A stretch of DNA of 64,000 bases from VRUE01 sp036276735 (GTDB lineage: Bacteria > Actinomycetota > Thermoleophilia > Solirubrobacterales > 70-9), in the NCBI GenBank assembly GCA_036276735.1, contig DASUOH010000011.1:1-64000 (forward strand), written 5' to 3'. Under the pieces are notes generated by a model. That model had not been told where the DNA came from, searched no databases, and was given only the letters and a program-made list of their open reading frames with translations. Shown one piece after another: positions 42,700 to 50,636 of this stretch (position 1 is its first letter; each line of letters starts with the position of its first letter). The position numbers and the translations under genes were made by a program.

Positions 42700-43893
42700 T
42701 CAGGCCGGTCGCGGTTCGCCGACCAGGTCGGCATAGACGGCCGCCGTCTGCTCGGCGACGTCGGCCCAATCGAACTGGCGAAGGTGCTCGTAGGCTTCGG
42801 CGACGAGCCGGTGCCCGAGCTCGTCGTCGCGCAAAACGCGGATCGCCACCTCGGCCAGCGCTTCGGGGTCATGAGAGCGGAACCGCAGGCCGACGTCCTC
42901 GTGGGGCACGACCTCTCGCAGGCCACCGGTGTCGGCGACGATGCAGGGGCATTCGGATGCCATCGCCTCCAGCGCCACGAGCCCGAACGGCTCGTAGATC
43001 GAAGGAACCACGGTGAGGTCGGCGATCCGGTAGAGGGAGTGCAGGACGTCGTCACCGATCCAACCCAGGAATGTGCCGTGCTCCATCAGTCCGAGCTCTT
43101 CGGCCTGCTTGTGCAGCTCCGCCTCGTGCGTGCCGGAGCCGGCGACAAGGAAGCGCGTCCCCGGTGCCTCCTCGACAACGCGGGGCATCGCCTCCAGCGC
43201 CAGCTGAAATCCCTTCTCATAGACGAGGCGGCCGATCAGCAGCACCAGCTTCTCGTCGGGCGCGGCGAACTCGCCCCGCAGGCGGTGGAGCTCGGCGGGG
43301 TCCTGCGGCTGCAGGTCGCCGGGGTCGATGCCGTTCGGGATGACGCTGACGCGCTCCTCCTCGACGCCGAAGATGTCGGCGATCTGCTCGCGCATGTAGT
43401 GCGAGCAGGCGATCACACGCTCGGAGCGGTTGGTTATCCAGCGCTCGACGCCATGGATGTAGGACTGGGGATGCTTGTCGACCCAGCCCTGGTGGCGCCC
43501 GTGCTCGGTTGCGTGGATGGTGGTGACGAGCGGCGCCTCGAAGCGCTTCGCGAGGTGGTCGCAGGCATTCGCGACGAGCCAGTCGTGGCCGTGCACGAGA
43601 TCGAAGTCGTGGCGGTCGCCCAACTCGACGCCGGCGGCCAGCATGTCGGAGTTCATCCGCTCCACCCAGGCGACGAACTCGCCGAGGTCGGTCGGTCGCT
43701 TCGGCTCGCGGATGCGGTGGATGAAGACCCCGTCGCGCCGCTCCTCGGCAGGCGACTCCTCCCCACCCCTGGTCAGCACGTGGACCTCGACCTCATGGTG
43801 GACGAGGGCCTCCGAGAGCTTGCGAACGTGGCGGGCAAGGCCGCCCTCGATTAGCGGCGGGTACTCCCAGGAGAGGATCAGGACTCGGGTCAT
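42700..43893 (-). CDS. GT4 glucosyltransferase, Rv3032-like (MGLP elongation)
   Basis: A 397-residue GT-B enzyme. The N-half has ILSWEYPPLIEGGLARHV, typical of glycogen-synthase-like GT4 proteins. The C-half has VIPNGIDPGDLQ, IGRLVYEKGFQLALEA and the donor motif PSIYEPFGLVALEAMASE (E-x7-E). The position after a GH57 gene and a methyltransferase gene, in the order Rv3030-Rv3031-Rv3032, suggests an alpha-1,4-glucosyltransferase elongating methylglucose lipopolysaccharide or a similar glucan. A plain glycogen synthase remains possible. Confidence 0.85.
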   Translation of the reverse strand: MTRVLILSWEYPPLIEGGLARHVRKLSEALVHHEVEVHVLTRGGEESPAEERRDGVFIHRIREPKRPTDLGEFVAWVERMNSDMLAAGVELGDRHDFDLVHGHDWLVANACDHLAKRFEAPLVTTIHATEHGRHQGWVDKHPQSYIHGVERWITNRSERVIACSHYMREQIADIFGVEEERVSVIPNGIDPGDLQPQDPAELHRLRGEFAAPDEKLVLLIGRLVYEKGFQLALEAMPRVVEEAPGTRFLVAGSGTHEAELHKQAEELGLMEHGTFLGWIGDDVLHSLYRIADLTVVPSIYEPFGLVALEAMASECPCIVADTGGLREVVPHEDVGLRFRSHDPEALAEVAIRVLRDDELGHRLVAEAYEHLRQFDWADVAEQTAAVYADLVGEPRPA

Positions 43894-43903
43894 CGGCGTC
43901 GGG

Positions 43904-45310
43904 TTACGGCTCCAGCAAAGGCGCCAGGCTGAGGTCCGGTGCTAACGAGCGCATGCGCGGATCGATGTCGCGGGAGTCTATGGCGTTCAGCATCGCCTCC
44001 GCGTGCCCCGTCGCCCGCTGGAACGCGTAGTCGCCGGCCTGCTTGCGTTGGTCCAGGAAGGCCCAGTCGCTCGCCTGCGCGGCGAGGAGCTCGCGGGCGG
44101 CCCGGGCGGCGGGACCGGCCCCCACCCCTTCCGACAGCGCCCGCAGCAGGCGCAGCTCCAGCCGCCGCGACCCCCACGCCAGATCGGCGACCGAGGGCGA
44201 GTCCCACGTCTGCATGTCCTTCCCCTCGCCCCAGGTCGAGGCGGCCAGCGTGCGCTGGACCGGCTCGTGCTCGGCGAGCGCCTGCGGCACGGTGACGGGT
44301 CGCACCCCTGCCGCCTCAGTGCCTGCCAGCACCTCGCGCAACCAGATCGCGCCCTCCGACCACCAGTGGCCGAGCAGCTCGGTGTCGATCGCGAAGACGA
44401 GCAGGCCGCGGCGGCCTCGCTCGGCGGCGAAGTCGCGCAGGCGCGCCGCGACGGCGGTCAGGAACTCGGCCGCCTGGCGCCGCGCCGCTGCCTCGGCCGC
44501 CGCCGGGTCGTAGGCGCCGCCGCCAACCTTCCAGATGCGCACGCCGCGCAGCGATTTGCCGGCGAACTGGGCGTATGCCGGATCCGACGGGTAACCGTCC
44601 AGCGACCACAACCAGGAGATCGCCTCCCAATCGATCGGCAGCGCCACCGGTCCAGCCTCGGTGGCGACGGGCACCAGCGCGTCGTAGGGCGATGTGTGAG
44701 AGCTCTGGTCGACGCAGAACCAGCGCACGCCATGCTCGGCCAGGCGCCACTCCAGGCCCGGCCGATAGGCACACTCAGGCAGCCAAAAGCCGCCGTCCCA
44801 GCCGAAGCGACGGCGATGCGAGCGAATGCCGGCATCCACCTGCAGCCGCAGCCCCGCTCGCGTCGCGAGGAGGGGCAGGACGGCGTGGGTGGCGGCCGAG
44901 GTGGCGAGCGCGACCCGTCCCTCTGCGGCGGCCGCCTGGAAGGGCTGCAGTGGGTCGGCGCCGGCGGCATCGAGCAACTCCAGAGCGTGCCGATAGCGGG
45001 CCAGCTCCCCTTCGCACGCAGCCCGGCACTCCGCCGGCACCTGCGCCAGATCTGTCTCGGCGGCGCCGATCCGCCACTCGATCAAGAAGTCGCGCAGCCG
45101 TTTGGCAGCGCCGGCGTCCTCCAGCTGGTCGGCGAGGACCGGCGTGACCGTCAGCGTCAGGTCGTGTGCCACCTCGAGCACCGGCAGGTAGGAGCGAATG
45201 ACCGCGTCGAAGAGCCACTCCTCGCCGAAGGGGTAGGTGCCGAAGCCCTCGACGTACGGCATGTGGCTGTGCAGGACGAGTGCGAGGTCGCCGACCGTCT
45301 GCTCAGACAT
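43904..45310 (-). CDS. GH57 family, DUF1957-type alpha-glucan branching enzyme, Rv3031-like
   Basis: A 468-residue enzyme. It starts LALVLHSHMPYVEGFG, the GH57 first block. The catalytic Glu lies in GFWLPECAYRPGLEW near residue 185, and the second acid in FAIDTELLGHWWSEGAIWL. The C-terminal helical domain carries TWGEGKDMQTWDSPSVADLAW. Members make alpha-1,6 branches in glucans. It lies 10 bp upstream of the GT4 gene and overlaps the methyltransferase gene by 8 bases, so the three form one operon. Confidence 0.88.
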   Translation of the reverse strand: MSEQTVGDLALVLHSHMPYVEGFGTYPFGEEWLFDAVIRSYLPVLEVAHDLTLTVTPVLADQLEDAGAAKRLRDFLIEWRIGAAETDLAQVPAECRAACEGELARYRHALELLDAAGADPLQPFQAAAAEGRVALATSAATHAVLPLLATRAGLRLQVDAGIRSHRRRFGWDGGFWLPECAYRPGLEWRLAEHGVRWFCVDQSSHTSPYDALVPVATEAGPVALPIDWEAISWLWSLDGYPSDPAYAQFAGKSLRGVRIWKVGGGAYDPAAAEAAARRQAAEFLTAVAARLRDFAAERGRRGLLVFAIDTELLGHWWSEGAIWLREVLAGTEAAGVRPVTVPQALAEHEPVQRTLAASTWGEGKDMQTWDSPSVADLAWGSRRLELRLLRALSEGVGAGPAARAARELLAAQASDWAFLDQRKQAGDYAFQRATGHAEAMLNAIDSRDIDPRMRSLAPDLSLAPLLEP

Positions 45311-46100
45311 GGCAGACGGCGAGGAAGTCGAGTGCTCGGTGGAGGCCCCCCTCTCTGAGCCTGAAATCGGACGCGGCGATTGCCGGCGTGAAGCGGTCGT
45401 AGAACGGCTTGGTCAAGCGCAGCGCCTTGTGGACGCGGTCCCAGCCCGAGGCGATTGCGCTCTCGTGGGCGCGCAGCTTGCGGGCGTGGAAGAGGCCGAG
45501 CATCTCGACGCGCGTGAAGTGCGCCTCGCAAAGCGCCCTGAACTCCTCGGCGCGGTACTCCTTCACGTGCCAGGGGTTGTCGGACTTCTCGGCGCCGGGC
45601 GGGGCCAGGGTCAGCAGGTTCGGCGTCGAGACGTAGGCGGCGCCACCGGGCGCCAGCATCGACTTGAAGTGCTCGAGGATCGCCCCTGGGTCCTGGACGT
45701 GCTCGATCGTCTGCAGGAAGACGACGGCGTCGCATGGCTCCGCGAAGCTCTCGACCATGTCGCGCTCGAAGCGCAGGCTCTCGCGCCGGTAGCGCAGCCG
45801 CGCGTGCTCGTGGGCCTCGGGGTTTGCGTCGACCCCGACGACGCTCGCCGCCGAGCGGGCCAGCACGTCGGAGCCGTAGCCCTCACCGCAGGCCATGTCG
45901 ACGACCCGCCTGCCGCTCACCCGCTTTGCAATCCACTCGTAGACGACGAGGTGGCGCCGGTACCAGTAGTTCTCCTCGGGGACGTCGGGCAGGGTTCGCT
46001 CGCCGGTCAGCGGCAGCGGCGGCACGCCGGGCGGCTGGTTCTGCTGGACGTACTCACGGTTCACGCACGGCACGCTATTGCGGCTCTGAGCCCCGTGCAT
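45303..46100 (-). CDS. SAM methyltransferase, Rv3030-like
   Basis: A 265-residue class I methyltransferase (start at 46100, or GTG 46064 at REYVQQNQPPG). LTGERTLPDVPEENYWYRRH precedes the SAM motif VVDMACGEGYGSDVLA near residues 66-81, then FLQTIEHVQDPGAILEHF. Its homologue position in mycobacteria (Rv3030) is the first gene of the MGLP operon. O-methylation of the glucan is inferred from that context. Confidence 0.85.
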   Translation of the reverse strand: MHGAQSRNSVPCVNREYVQQNQPPGVPPLPLTGERTLPDVPEENYWYRRHLVVYEWIAKRVSGRRVVDMACGEGYGSDVLARSAASVVGVDANPEAHEHARLRYRRESLRFERDMVESFAEPCDAVVFLQTIEHVQDPGAILEHFKSMLAPGGAAYVSTPNLLTLAPPGAEKSDNPWHVKEYRAEEFRALCEAHFTRVEMLGLFHARKLRAHESAIASGWDRVHKALRLTKPFYDRFTPAIAASDFRLREGGLHRALDFLAVCHV

Positions 46101-46129
46101 TACGCCATTCCGCGTAGAGTTCCGGCCCG

Positions 46130-47047
46130 ATGCCCGCCTCCCCGACGGCGACGCCGGAGCACATAAAGGACGTCAACACGCGCTACCACGACGCGGCGGC
46201 CCACGAATACGACGCGAAGTGGGGAATCGACTTCGGCGCGACCGGCCAGGAGCAGGTCCGCCTGAAGCTTGAAAAGGCGCTCGGCGGGCTCGACCCTCAG
46301 CGCTTCGGCGACGGGCTCGAGATCGGCTCGGGGACCGGCTACTTCTCGCTCAACCTGATGCAACTCGGCGTCGTCGAGCGGCTCACCGCCACCGACATCT
46401 CACCCGGCATGCTGGAGCGACTCGCCACCACCGCCGAGACGCTGGGACTCGAGGTCGAGACGGTCGCAACCGAGGCGGAGGCGCTGCCGTTCGAGGACGA
46501 GAGCTTCGACATCGTCTTCGGGCACGCCGTCCTGCACCACATCCCCGACCTCGAGCGGGCGATGACGGAGTTCCGGCGCGTCCTCCGCCCTGGCGGGGTC
46601 GTCGCCTTTTGTGGTGAGCCGTCCCGATACGGCGACCGACTCGCCGCCGCCCCGAAGCGAGCCGGCGTACTCGCGGCGCCGGCCTGGCGCCGCTTCGTCG
46701 GCGCCAGGCAGCGCGCCGTCCTCGAGGGAGAACAGTCGAACGGCCACGCGCTGGAGGGAGAAGTAGACGTCCACGCCTTCGCCCCGGCCGACCTGCGCCG
46801 GGCGCTGCGCGATGCCGGCTTCGAGCGCCCGAGGGTCGGCGGCGAGGAACTGCTCGCCAACGCCTGGGGATGGGGACTGCGGACGGTCGAGTCGACCGCT
46901 GAGCCCGAAACCGTGCCCTTCGGCTGGCGCCGCTTCGCCTTCAACAGCTACATCGCCCTGCAGAAGCTGGACACGCGCCTGCTCGAGCCGCACCTCCCCG
47001 CCGAGCTCTTCTACAACCTGCTGCTCTCCGGCCGCAAGCCCGCCTGA
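46130..47047 (+). CDS. Second class I SAM methyltransferase
   Basis: A 305-residue protein with SAM motif I GLEIGSGTGYFSLNLMQLG near residues 64-82, ATDISPGMLERL, and FGHAVLHHIPDLERAMTEF. The C-terminal ~100 residues are lineage-specific. It is divergent from the Rv3030-like methyltransferase with 29 bp between the starts, so both could be expressed together. A methylated polysaccharide or lipid is a reasonable but unproven acceptor. Confidence 0.85.
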   Translation: MPASPTATPEHIKDVNTRYHDAAAHEYDAKWGIDFGATGQEQVRLKLEKALGGLDPQRFGDGLEIGSGTGYFSLNLMQLGVVERLTATDISPGMLERLATTAETLGLEVETVATEAEALPFEDESFDIVFGHAVLHHIPDLERAMTEFRRVLRPGGVVAFCGEPSRYGDRLAAAPKRAGVLAAPAWRRFVGARQRAVLEGEQSNGHALEGEVDVHAFAPADLRRALRDAGFERPRVGGEELLANAWGWGLRTVESTAEPETVPFGWRRFAFNSYIALQKLDTRLLEPHLPAELFYNLLLSGRKPA

Positions 47048-47961
47048 GCGCGTAGACGCTCGGCGACCCTCGCCAGCGTCTCGCGGACCCACTCGCGTTC
47101 GTGGCGCACCTGCGCTTCGGTGAAGCGGAGCGAGGTGAGGCCCGCTACCACATGCACCTGGTCGCGGCGACGGTCTTTGGACTGCTGCGCAGGCGTGCGA
47201 TGGTCGCGCGGGCCGTCGGTCTCGACCACCAGGCCGAGGTCGGGCCAGTAGAAGTCGACCCGATAGCCGTTGACGCGCGCCTGCAGCTCGGGCTCCGACA
47301 GGCTCGCGGCGCGCACGAGGTCCAGAAAGCGCAGCTCCAGCAGACTGTCGGCGAAGGCGCCACCCTGCCGGTCCAGCAGCGCCTTGAGCCGTCCGACGCC
47401 GGGCCGCGGCGCCATCTGATCAAGCGCCGTCCGCAATCCTTCGGCGTCGATCAACTCCTGTCGATCCGCCTGGTTCACCGCCCGGATCAGCAGGCCGTCG
47501 TTGACGCAGGTCGCAAGGTCGACGAGCGTCGTCACGATGTCCGTCACCGGGATTCCGTCGATGACCCTGCGCGCACCTGGCGCCAGCCCAGACCGCCTGT
47601 GCACCGATATACCGCGGCGTCGAACGGTGCGTTCGCGCGGGATGACGACTTCGAGCTGAGGAAACGGCCGCAATATTCCCCAGAGCCCCGCTGCGCTGCG
47701 GTGGCTCAGCAACGCGCCCGGGCCGCAGGCCAAGACAGCCGCCATCCATCTTCCCCGTCGCCCCAGCGTTGGCCTCCCGACCGCATAGACGCCCTGCCAG
47801 AGCCGGTGCAGCCTTCCGGTGGCAATCCGGTGATAGATGGCATGCCTGCCAAAGCCCAGCCCCAAGAGCTGCGCTCGTGTCAGCACGCCGTGCTGTCGCC
47901 GAGCCAGGGACCAGGCACGCGCGGACGATGATTGGGGCGTCCTCCCTGGTGATGGAAGCAT
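47011..47961 (-). CDS. AbiEi-type winged-helix plus DUF559 endonuclease-like fusion
   Basis: A 316-residue protein. The N-terminal ~60 residues (RQHGVLTRAQLLGLGFGRHA then HRLWQGVYAVG) match the AbiEi antitoxin N-terminal domain. The middle SHRSAAGLWGIL, VTDIVTTLVDLA is the AbiEi C-type region. The last ~110 residues (NGYRVDFYWPDLGLVVETDG then HRTPAQQSKDRRRDQ) form a DUF559/Vsr-like PD-(D/E)xK fold with D, E and D in place. A palindrome abuts its ATG, suggesting autoregulation. No AbiEii partner is adjacent. Convergent overlap of 37 bp with the methyltransferase gene. Confidence 0.75.
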   Translation of the reverse strand: MLPSPGRTPQSSSARAWSLARRQHGVLTRAQLLGLGFGRHAIYHRIATGRLHRLWQGVYAVGRPTLGRRGRWMAAVLACGPGALLSHRSAAGLWGILRPFPQLEVVIPRERTVRRRGISVHRRSGLAPGARRVIDGIPVTDIVTTLVDLATCVNDGLLIRAVNQADRQELIDAEGLRTALDQMAPRPGVGRLKALLDRQGGAFADSLLELRFLDLVRAASLSEPELQARVNGYRVDFYWPDLGLVVETDGPRDHRTPAQQSKDRRRDQVHVVAGLTSLRFTEAQVRHEREWVRETLARVAERLRAQAGLRPESSRL

Positions 47962-47984
47962 TTGTCCGGTGATAACCGGACAAA
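47961..47984. repeat. TTTGTCCGG palindrome, copy 2, at the AbiEi/DUF559 start
   Basis: TTTGTCCGGT (47961-47970) and ACCGGACAAA (47975-47984) are perfect 10 bp arms around GATA. The first base is shared with the ATG of the AbiEi/DUF559 gene, so the hairpin or operator directly abuts the start codon. The near copy is at 28176-28199. Confidence 0.65.
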
Positions 47985-48032
47985 GTCATCCACCGCCCAA
48001 ATTCTCCCCCGACCGGCGGGCGGGCCGGTGAC

Positions 48033-49148
48033 TCAGCTCGCCCGGTGCCGGCGCGCGCGGTAGAGCCTGGTGCGGGAGTCGAAGCCCTTCAGCTGTTTCT
48101 CACCGGCGTAGGAGTAGCGGAAGCCCTCGCCCGCCCGATCCTTGGCGGCCTCGTCGAGCAGGACGCTGCCGGGGCGCGCCACCGCCGTCAGGCGGCTGGC
48201 AAGGTTGACCGGGCGGCCGTAGTAGTCGCCGCTCTGGGCGTGGACCGAGCCGAACGCGATCCCGGCCCGCAGCCGCGGGAAGTGGGTGTCGGCGCGCTCG
48301 GCCGCCTCGACCATCCGCAGCGCTGCCTCGACCATCGCAGCGGCGTCGCCGCAGACAAGCATCGCGGCGTCGCCGATCAACTTCACGAGGCGAACGGGCG
48401 GCTCCGCCACTGCGGTCGCCAGCTCCTCCAGCCGGCCTGCGATCAGGCCCAGCTCTTCGGTCTCCAGCTGCTCGCCGAGCTTGGTGAAGCCGACCAGGTC
48501 GGCGAAGCAGACCGCCACTTCGGTGGTCGCTCCGATCTCGCCGGCGGCCAGGTCGGCGGCACCGATCACGTCGCGCCGCACCTGCTCGAGCAGGTGGGAG
48601 CGCAGGGCATGGATCAGGATCGGCTCGAAGACGGGCAGCATGTGCTCCGCGGCGGCGGCGAAGCGCAGCGCAAGGTCGCGCTCGGTATCGCCGGGCCGCA
48701 TCAGCGTGCGGATGATCAGCTCGCGATTTGCTTCGGCAATGCGGGCGGTCCCCATCCCGATCGTCCGCGCCGCCTGCAGGATGCCCTCCTCCGGCATGCC
48801 GGCGTCGTGGAACGCTTTGACCCGACGCGCCGCTTCGAGATCGGCCTCGGTGGCGGAGCGTTCGTCGGGATTCGGAAACGGGACGCCGAGCGCCGCCGTG
48901 GTCCGTTGCAGCAGGTCGATGTCGAGGCCGACCTCTGCGGCGATCTCGCGCGGCGTGTAGCGGGGCGGGCCGCCGGCAAGCGCCCGCTCAGCCGGCAGCA
49001 GCGTCAAGCGGCCCGCCGCGACCGCTTCCCGCAGCTCCCCCAATGGCACGCCTTCGTCTGCCAGGCGCTGGAGCAGGTCGCGACGCGACTCGCGTGCCTC
49101 GCCATCGAGACCGTCGAGCAGCCCCTCAGCCTCGAAATCGACCTTCAT
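48033..49148 (-). CDS. Class III adenylyl cyclase with Rv1264-like regulatory N-terminus
   Basis: A 371-residue protein. The N-terminal ~195 residues are helical (ERALAGGPPRYTPREIAAEV, RRVKAFHDAGMPEEGILQAA), resembling the autoinhibitory pH-sensing half of Rv1264. The cyclase domain begins VAVCFADLVGFTKLGEQL with the first metal Asp. The second Asp is in LVKLIGDAAMLV, and the transition-state Asn/Arg in GRPVNLASRLTAVARPGSVL. All catalytic positions look intact, so cAMP production is expected. It overlaps the next gene (GGT) by 4 bases. Confidence 0.88.
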   Translation of the reverse strand: MKVDFEAEGLLDGLDGEARESRRDLLQRLADEGVPLGELREAVAAGRLTLLPAERALAGGPPRYTPREIAAEVGLDIDLLQRTTAALGVPFPNPDERSATEADLEAARRVKAFHDAGMPEEGILQAARTIGMGTARIAEANRELIIRTLMRPGDTERDLALRFAAAAEHMLPVFEPILIHALRSHLLEQVRRDVIGAADLAAGEIGATTEVAVCFADLVGFTKLGEQLETEELGLIAGRLEELATAVAEPPVRLVKLIGDAAMLVCGDAAAMVEAALRMVEAAERADTHFPRLRAGIAFGSVHAQSGDYYGRPVNLASRLTAVARPGSVLLDEAAKDRAGEGFRYSYAGEKQLKGFDSRTRLYRARRHRAS

Positions 49149-50626
49149 GCGACCGCCACGCTACCGCCGCGTCGCGGATCACCGCCGCCGCTGAGCGCAG
49201 CGCTGGACGGATCGCGGGCGACCGCCTGCACACCGCCGAAGAAGAGGTTGATCCGCGGTCGCCGCAGGACCGGGACGCCGCTCGCCTCTATCCGCTCCAG
49301 TGCCGCCTCGTCGATTCCGGGCTCAGCCTGGACGATGCCCTGCTCGAAATGCAGCCGCGGCGCCCGCACCGCCTCGCCGGCGGCCATCCGCTCCTCGACC
49401 GCCCGCACCACCGTCTGCAGGATCGCCGAACGGATCCGGTTCGAGCCGGCGCTGCCCAGTCCGAGCTCGATCTCGCCGCCCCGCAGCACGACGGTCGGGG
49501 CCATCATCGAGGGGACGCGCCGACCTGGCGCGATCGCGTGGAAACCGAGCGGGTTGAGGTCCTCCTCGCCGAGCATGTTGTTGAGGACGACCCCCGTGCC
49601 CGGCACGAGGACGCCGGAGCCGGAGCCGTTCGAGCAGGTGACGCTGGCGCACATCCCGTCGCCGTCGAGCACCGAGATATGGGTGGTCGAGCCGAGCAGG
49701 TCGCCGGGCAGCGTGTCGCCGTAGAGCGCCTCCGCAAACGCCTCGTTCCTGACCTCGTTGGCAGCGTCCATCGCGGCCACCAGCTGCTCTGGGCCGCTGC
49801 GCTCGCCGAGCCGCTCCAACCTGCTCAGCGCGTAGGCGATCAGGATGCCGCCGGCCGACGGCGGCGGGTTGGTGAGCACTTCGGTACCGCGGAAGGGCAC
49901 GCGGATCGGATCGCGTTCGACCGCCTCGTACTCGGCCAGGTCGCGCGGCCCGAGGGTGCCGCCGTGCTCGCGCACGACGCCGCTGAGGGAGGCGGCCACC
50001 TCCCCTCGGTAGAACGGCTCGGCGCCTTCGGCTCCGAAGCGCTCCAGCGCCTCGGCCAGTTCGGGGAAGCGGAAGACATCGCCCTGGCGCAACGGTTTGC
50101 CCTGTGGCGCGTACAGCGCCCGCGTTCCCTCCAGGCGCTCGTGGATGGGCCAGAGGATCTCGAGGATGTAGCCCTGCTCGGCGTTGACCGGCGCACCCTC
50201 GCGGGCGAGCCGGATTCCCGGCGCGGCAAGCTCCGGCATCGGCACCGAGCCGAAGCGCCGCAGGACCAACTCGAGACCGGCAGCGGTGCCGGGGACCCCA
50301 CAGGAGGCCGGACCGACGTAGAAAGTCTGCGTCGTCTCGGCGTCAAAGCGGACGTCGACCGCCGCCAGCTCCGCCCCGCGCTGGGCCCCGTCCTTGCCGG
50401 GCGCGGACACGAAGAAATCGATCAAGGTGGTTGCCGAGGGGCGAGGAGGGCTTGGTGAGTGCACCATCATGAATCCGCCCGCGCCGAAGCCGGTCAGCGG
50501 GCTCTCGACCGCGAACGACGTCAGCACCGCGCAAACCGCGGCGTCGACCGCGTTGCCGCCATCGCGCAGCACCTGGGCGCCGGCCTCGGCGGTGATCGGA
50601 TGCCCGGCGGCTACGACACCCCTCAT
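49145..50626 (-). CDS. Gamma-glutamyltransferase (Ntn hydrolase)
   Basis: A 493-residue GGT-family protein. The autoprocessing nucleophile Thr is in STTHISVLDGDG near residue 338, after which the small subunit begins, and LNNMLGEEDLNP with PSMMAPTVVLRGG follow. The N-terminus HPITAEAGAQVLRDGGNAVD is typical. No signal peptide is seen, so it may act inside the cell. ATG 50626 was chosen by family length; the frame is open upstream inside ftsZ. It cleaves gamma-glutamyl bonds of glutathione or related compounds. Confidence 0.92.
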   Translation of the reverse strand: MRGVVAAGHPITAEAGAQVLRDGGNAVDAAVCAVLTSFAVESPLTGFGAGGFMMVHSPSPPRPSATTLIDFFVSAPGKDGAQRGAELAAVDVRFDAETTQTFYVGPASCGVPGTAAGLELVLRRFGSVPMPELAAPGIRLAREGAPVNAEQGYILEILWPIHERLEGTRALYAPQGKPLRQGDVFRFPELAEALERFGAEGAEPFYRGEVAASLSGVVREHGGTLGPRDLAEYEAVERDPIRVPFRGTEVLTNPPPSAGGILIAYALSRLERLGERSGPEQLVAAMDAANEVRNEAFAEALYGDTLPGDLLGSTTHISVLDGDGMCASVTCSNGSGSGVLVPGTGVVLNNMLGEEDLNPLGFHAIAPGRRVPSMMAPTVVLRGGEIELGLGSAGSNRIRSAILQTVVRAVEERMAAGEAVRAPRLHFEQGIVQAEPGIDEAALERIEASGVPVLRRPRINLFFGGVQAVARDPSSAALSGGGDPRRGGSVAVA

Positions 50627-50636
50627 CGGGGCGAGG

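Noticed and set aside
47420..47989. Overlapping open frame of 189 codons in the AbiEi/DUF559 region
   Set aside because: It is a shifted frame of a protein with clear domains, with no motif of its own.
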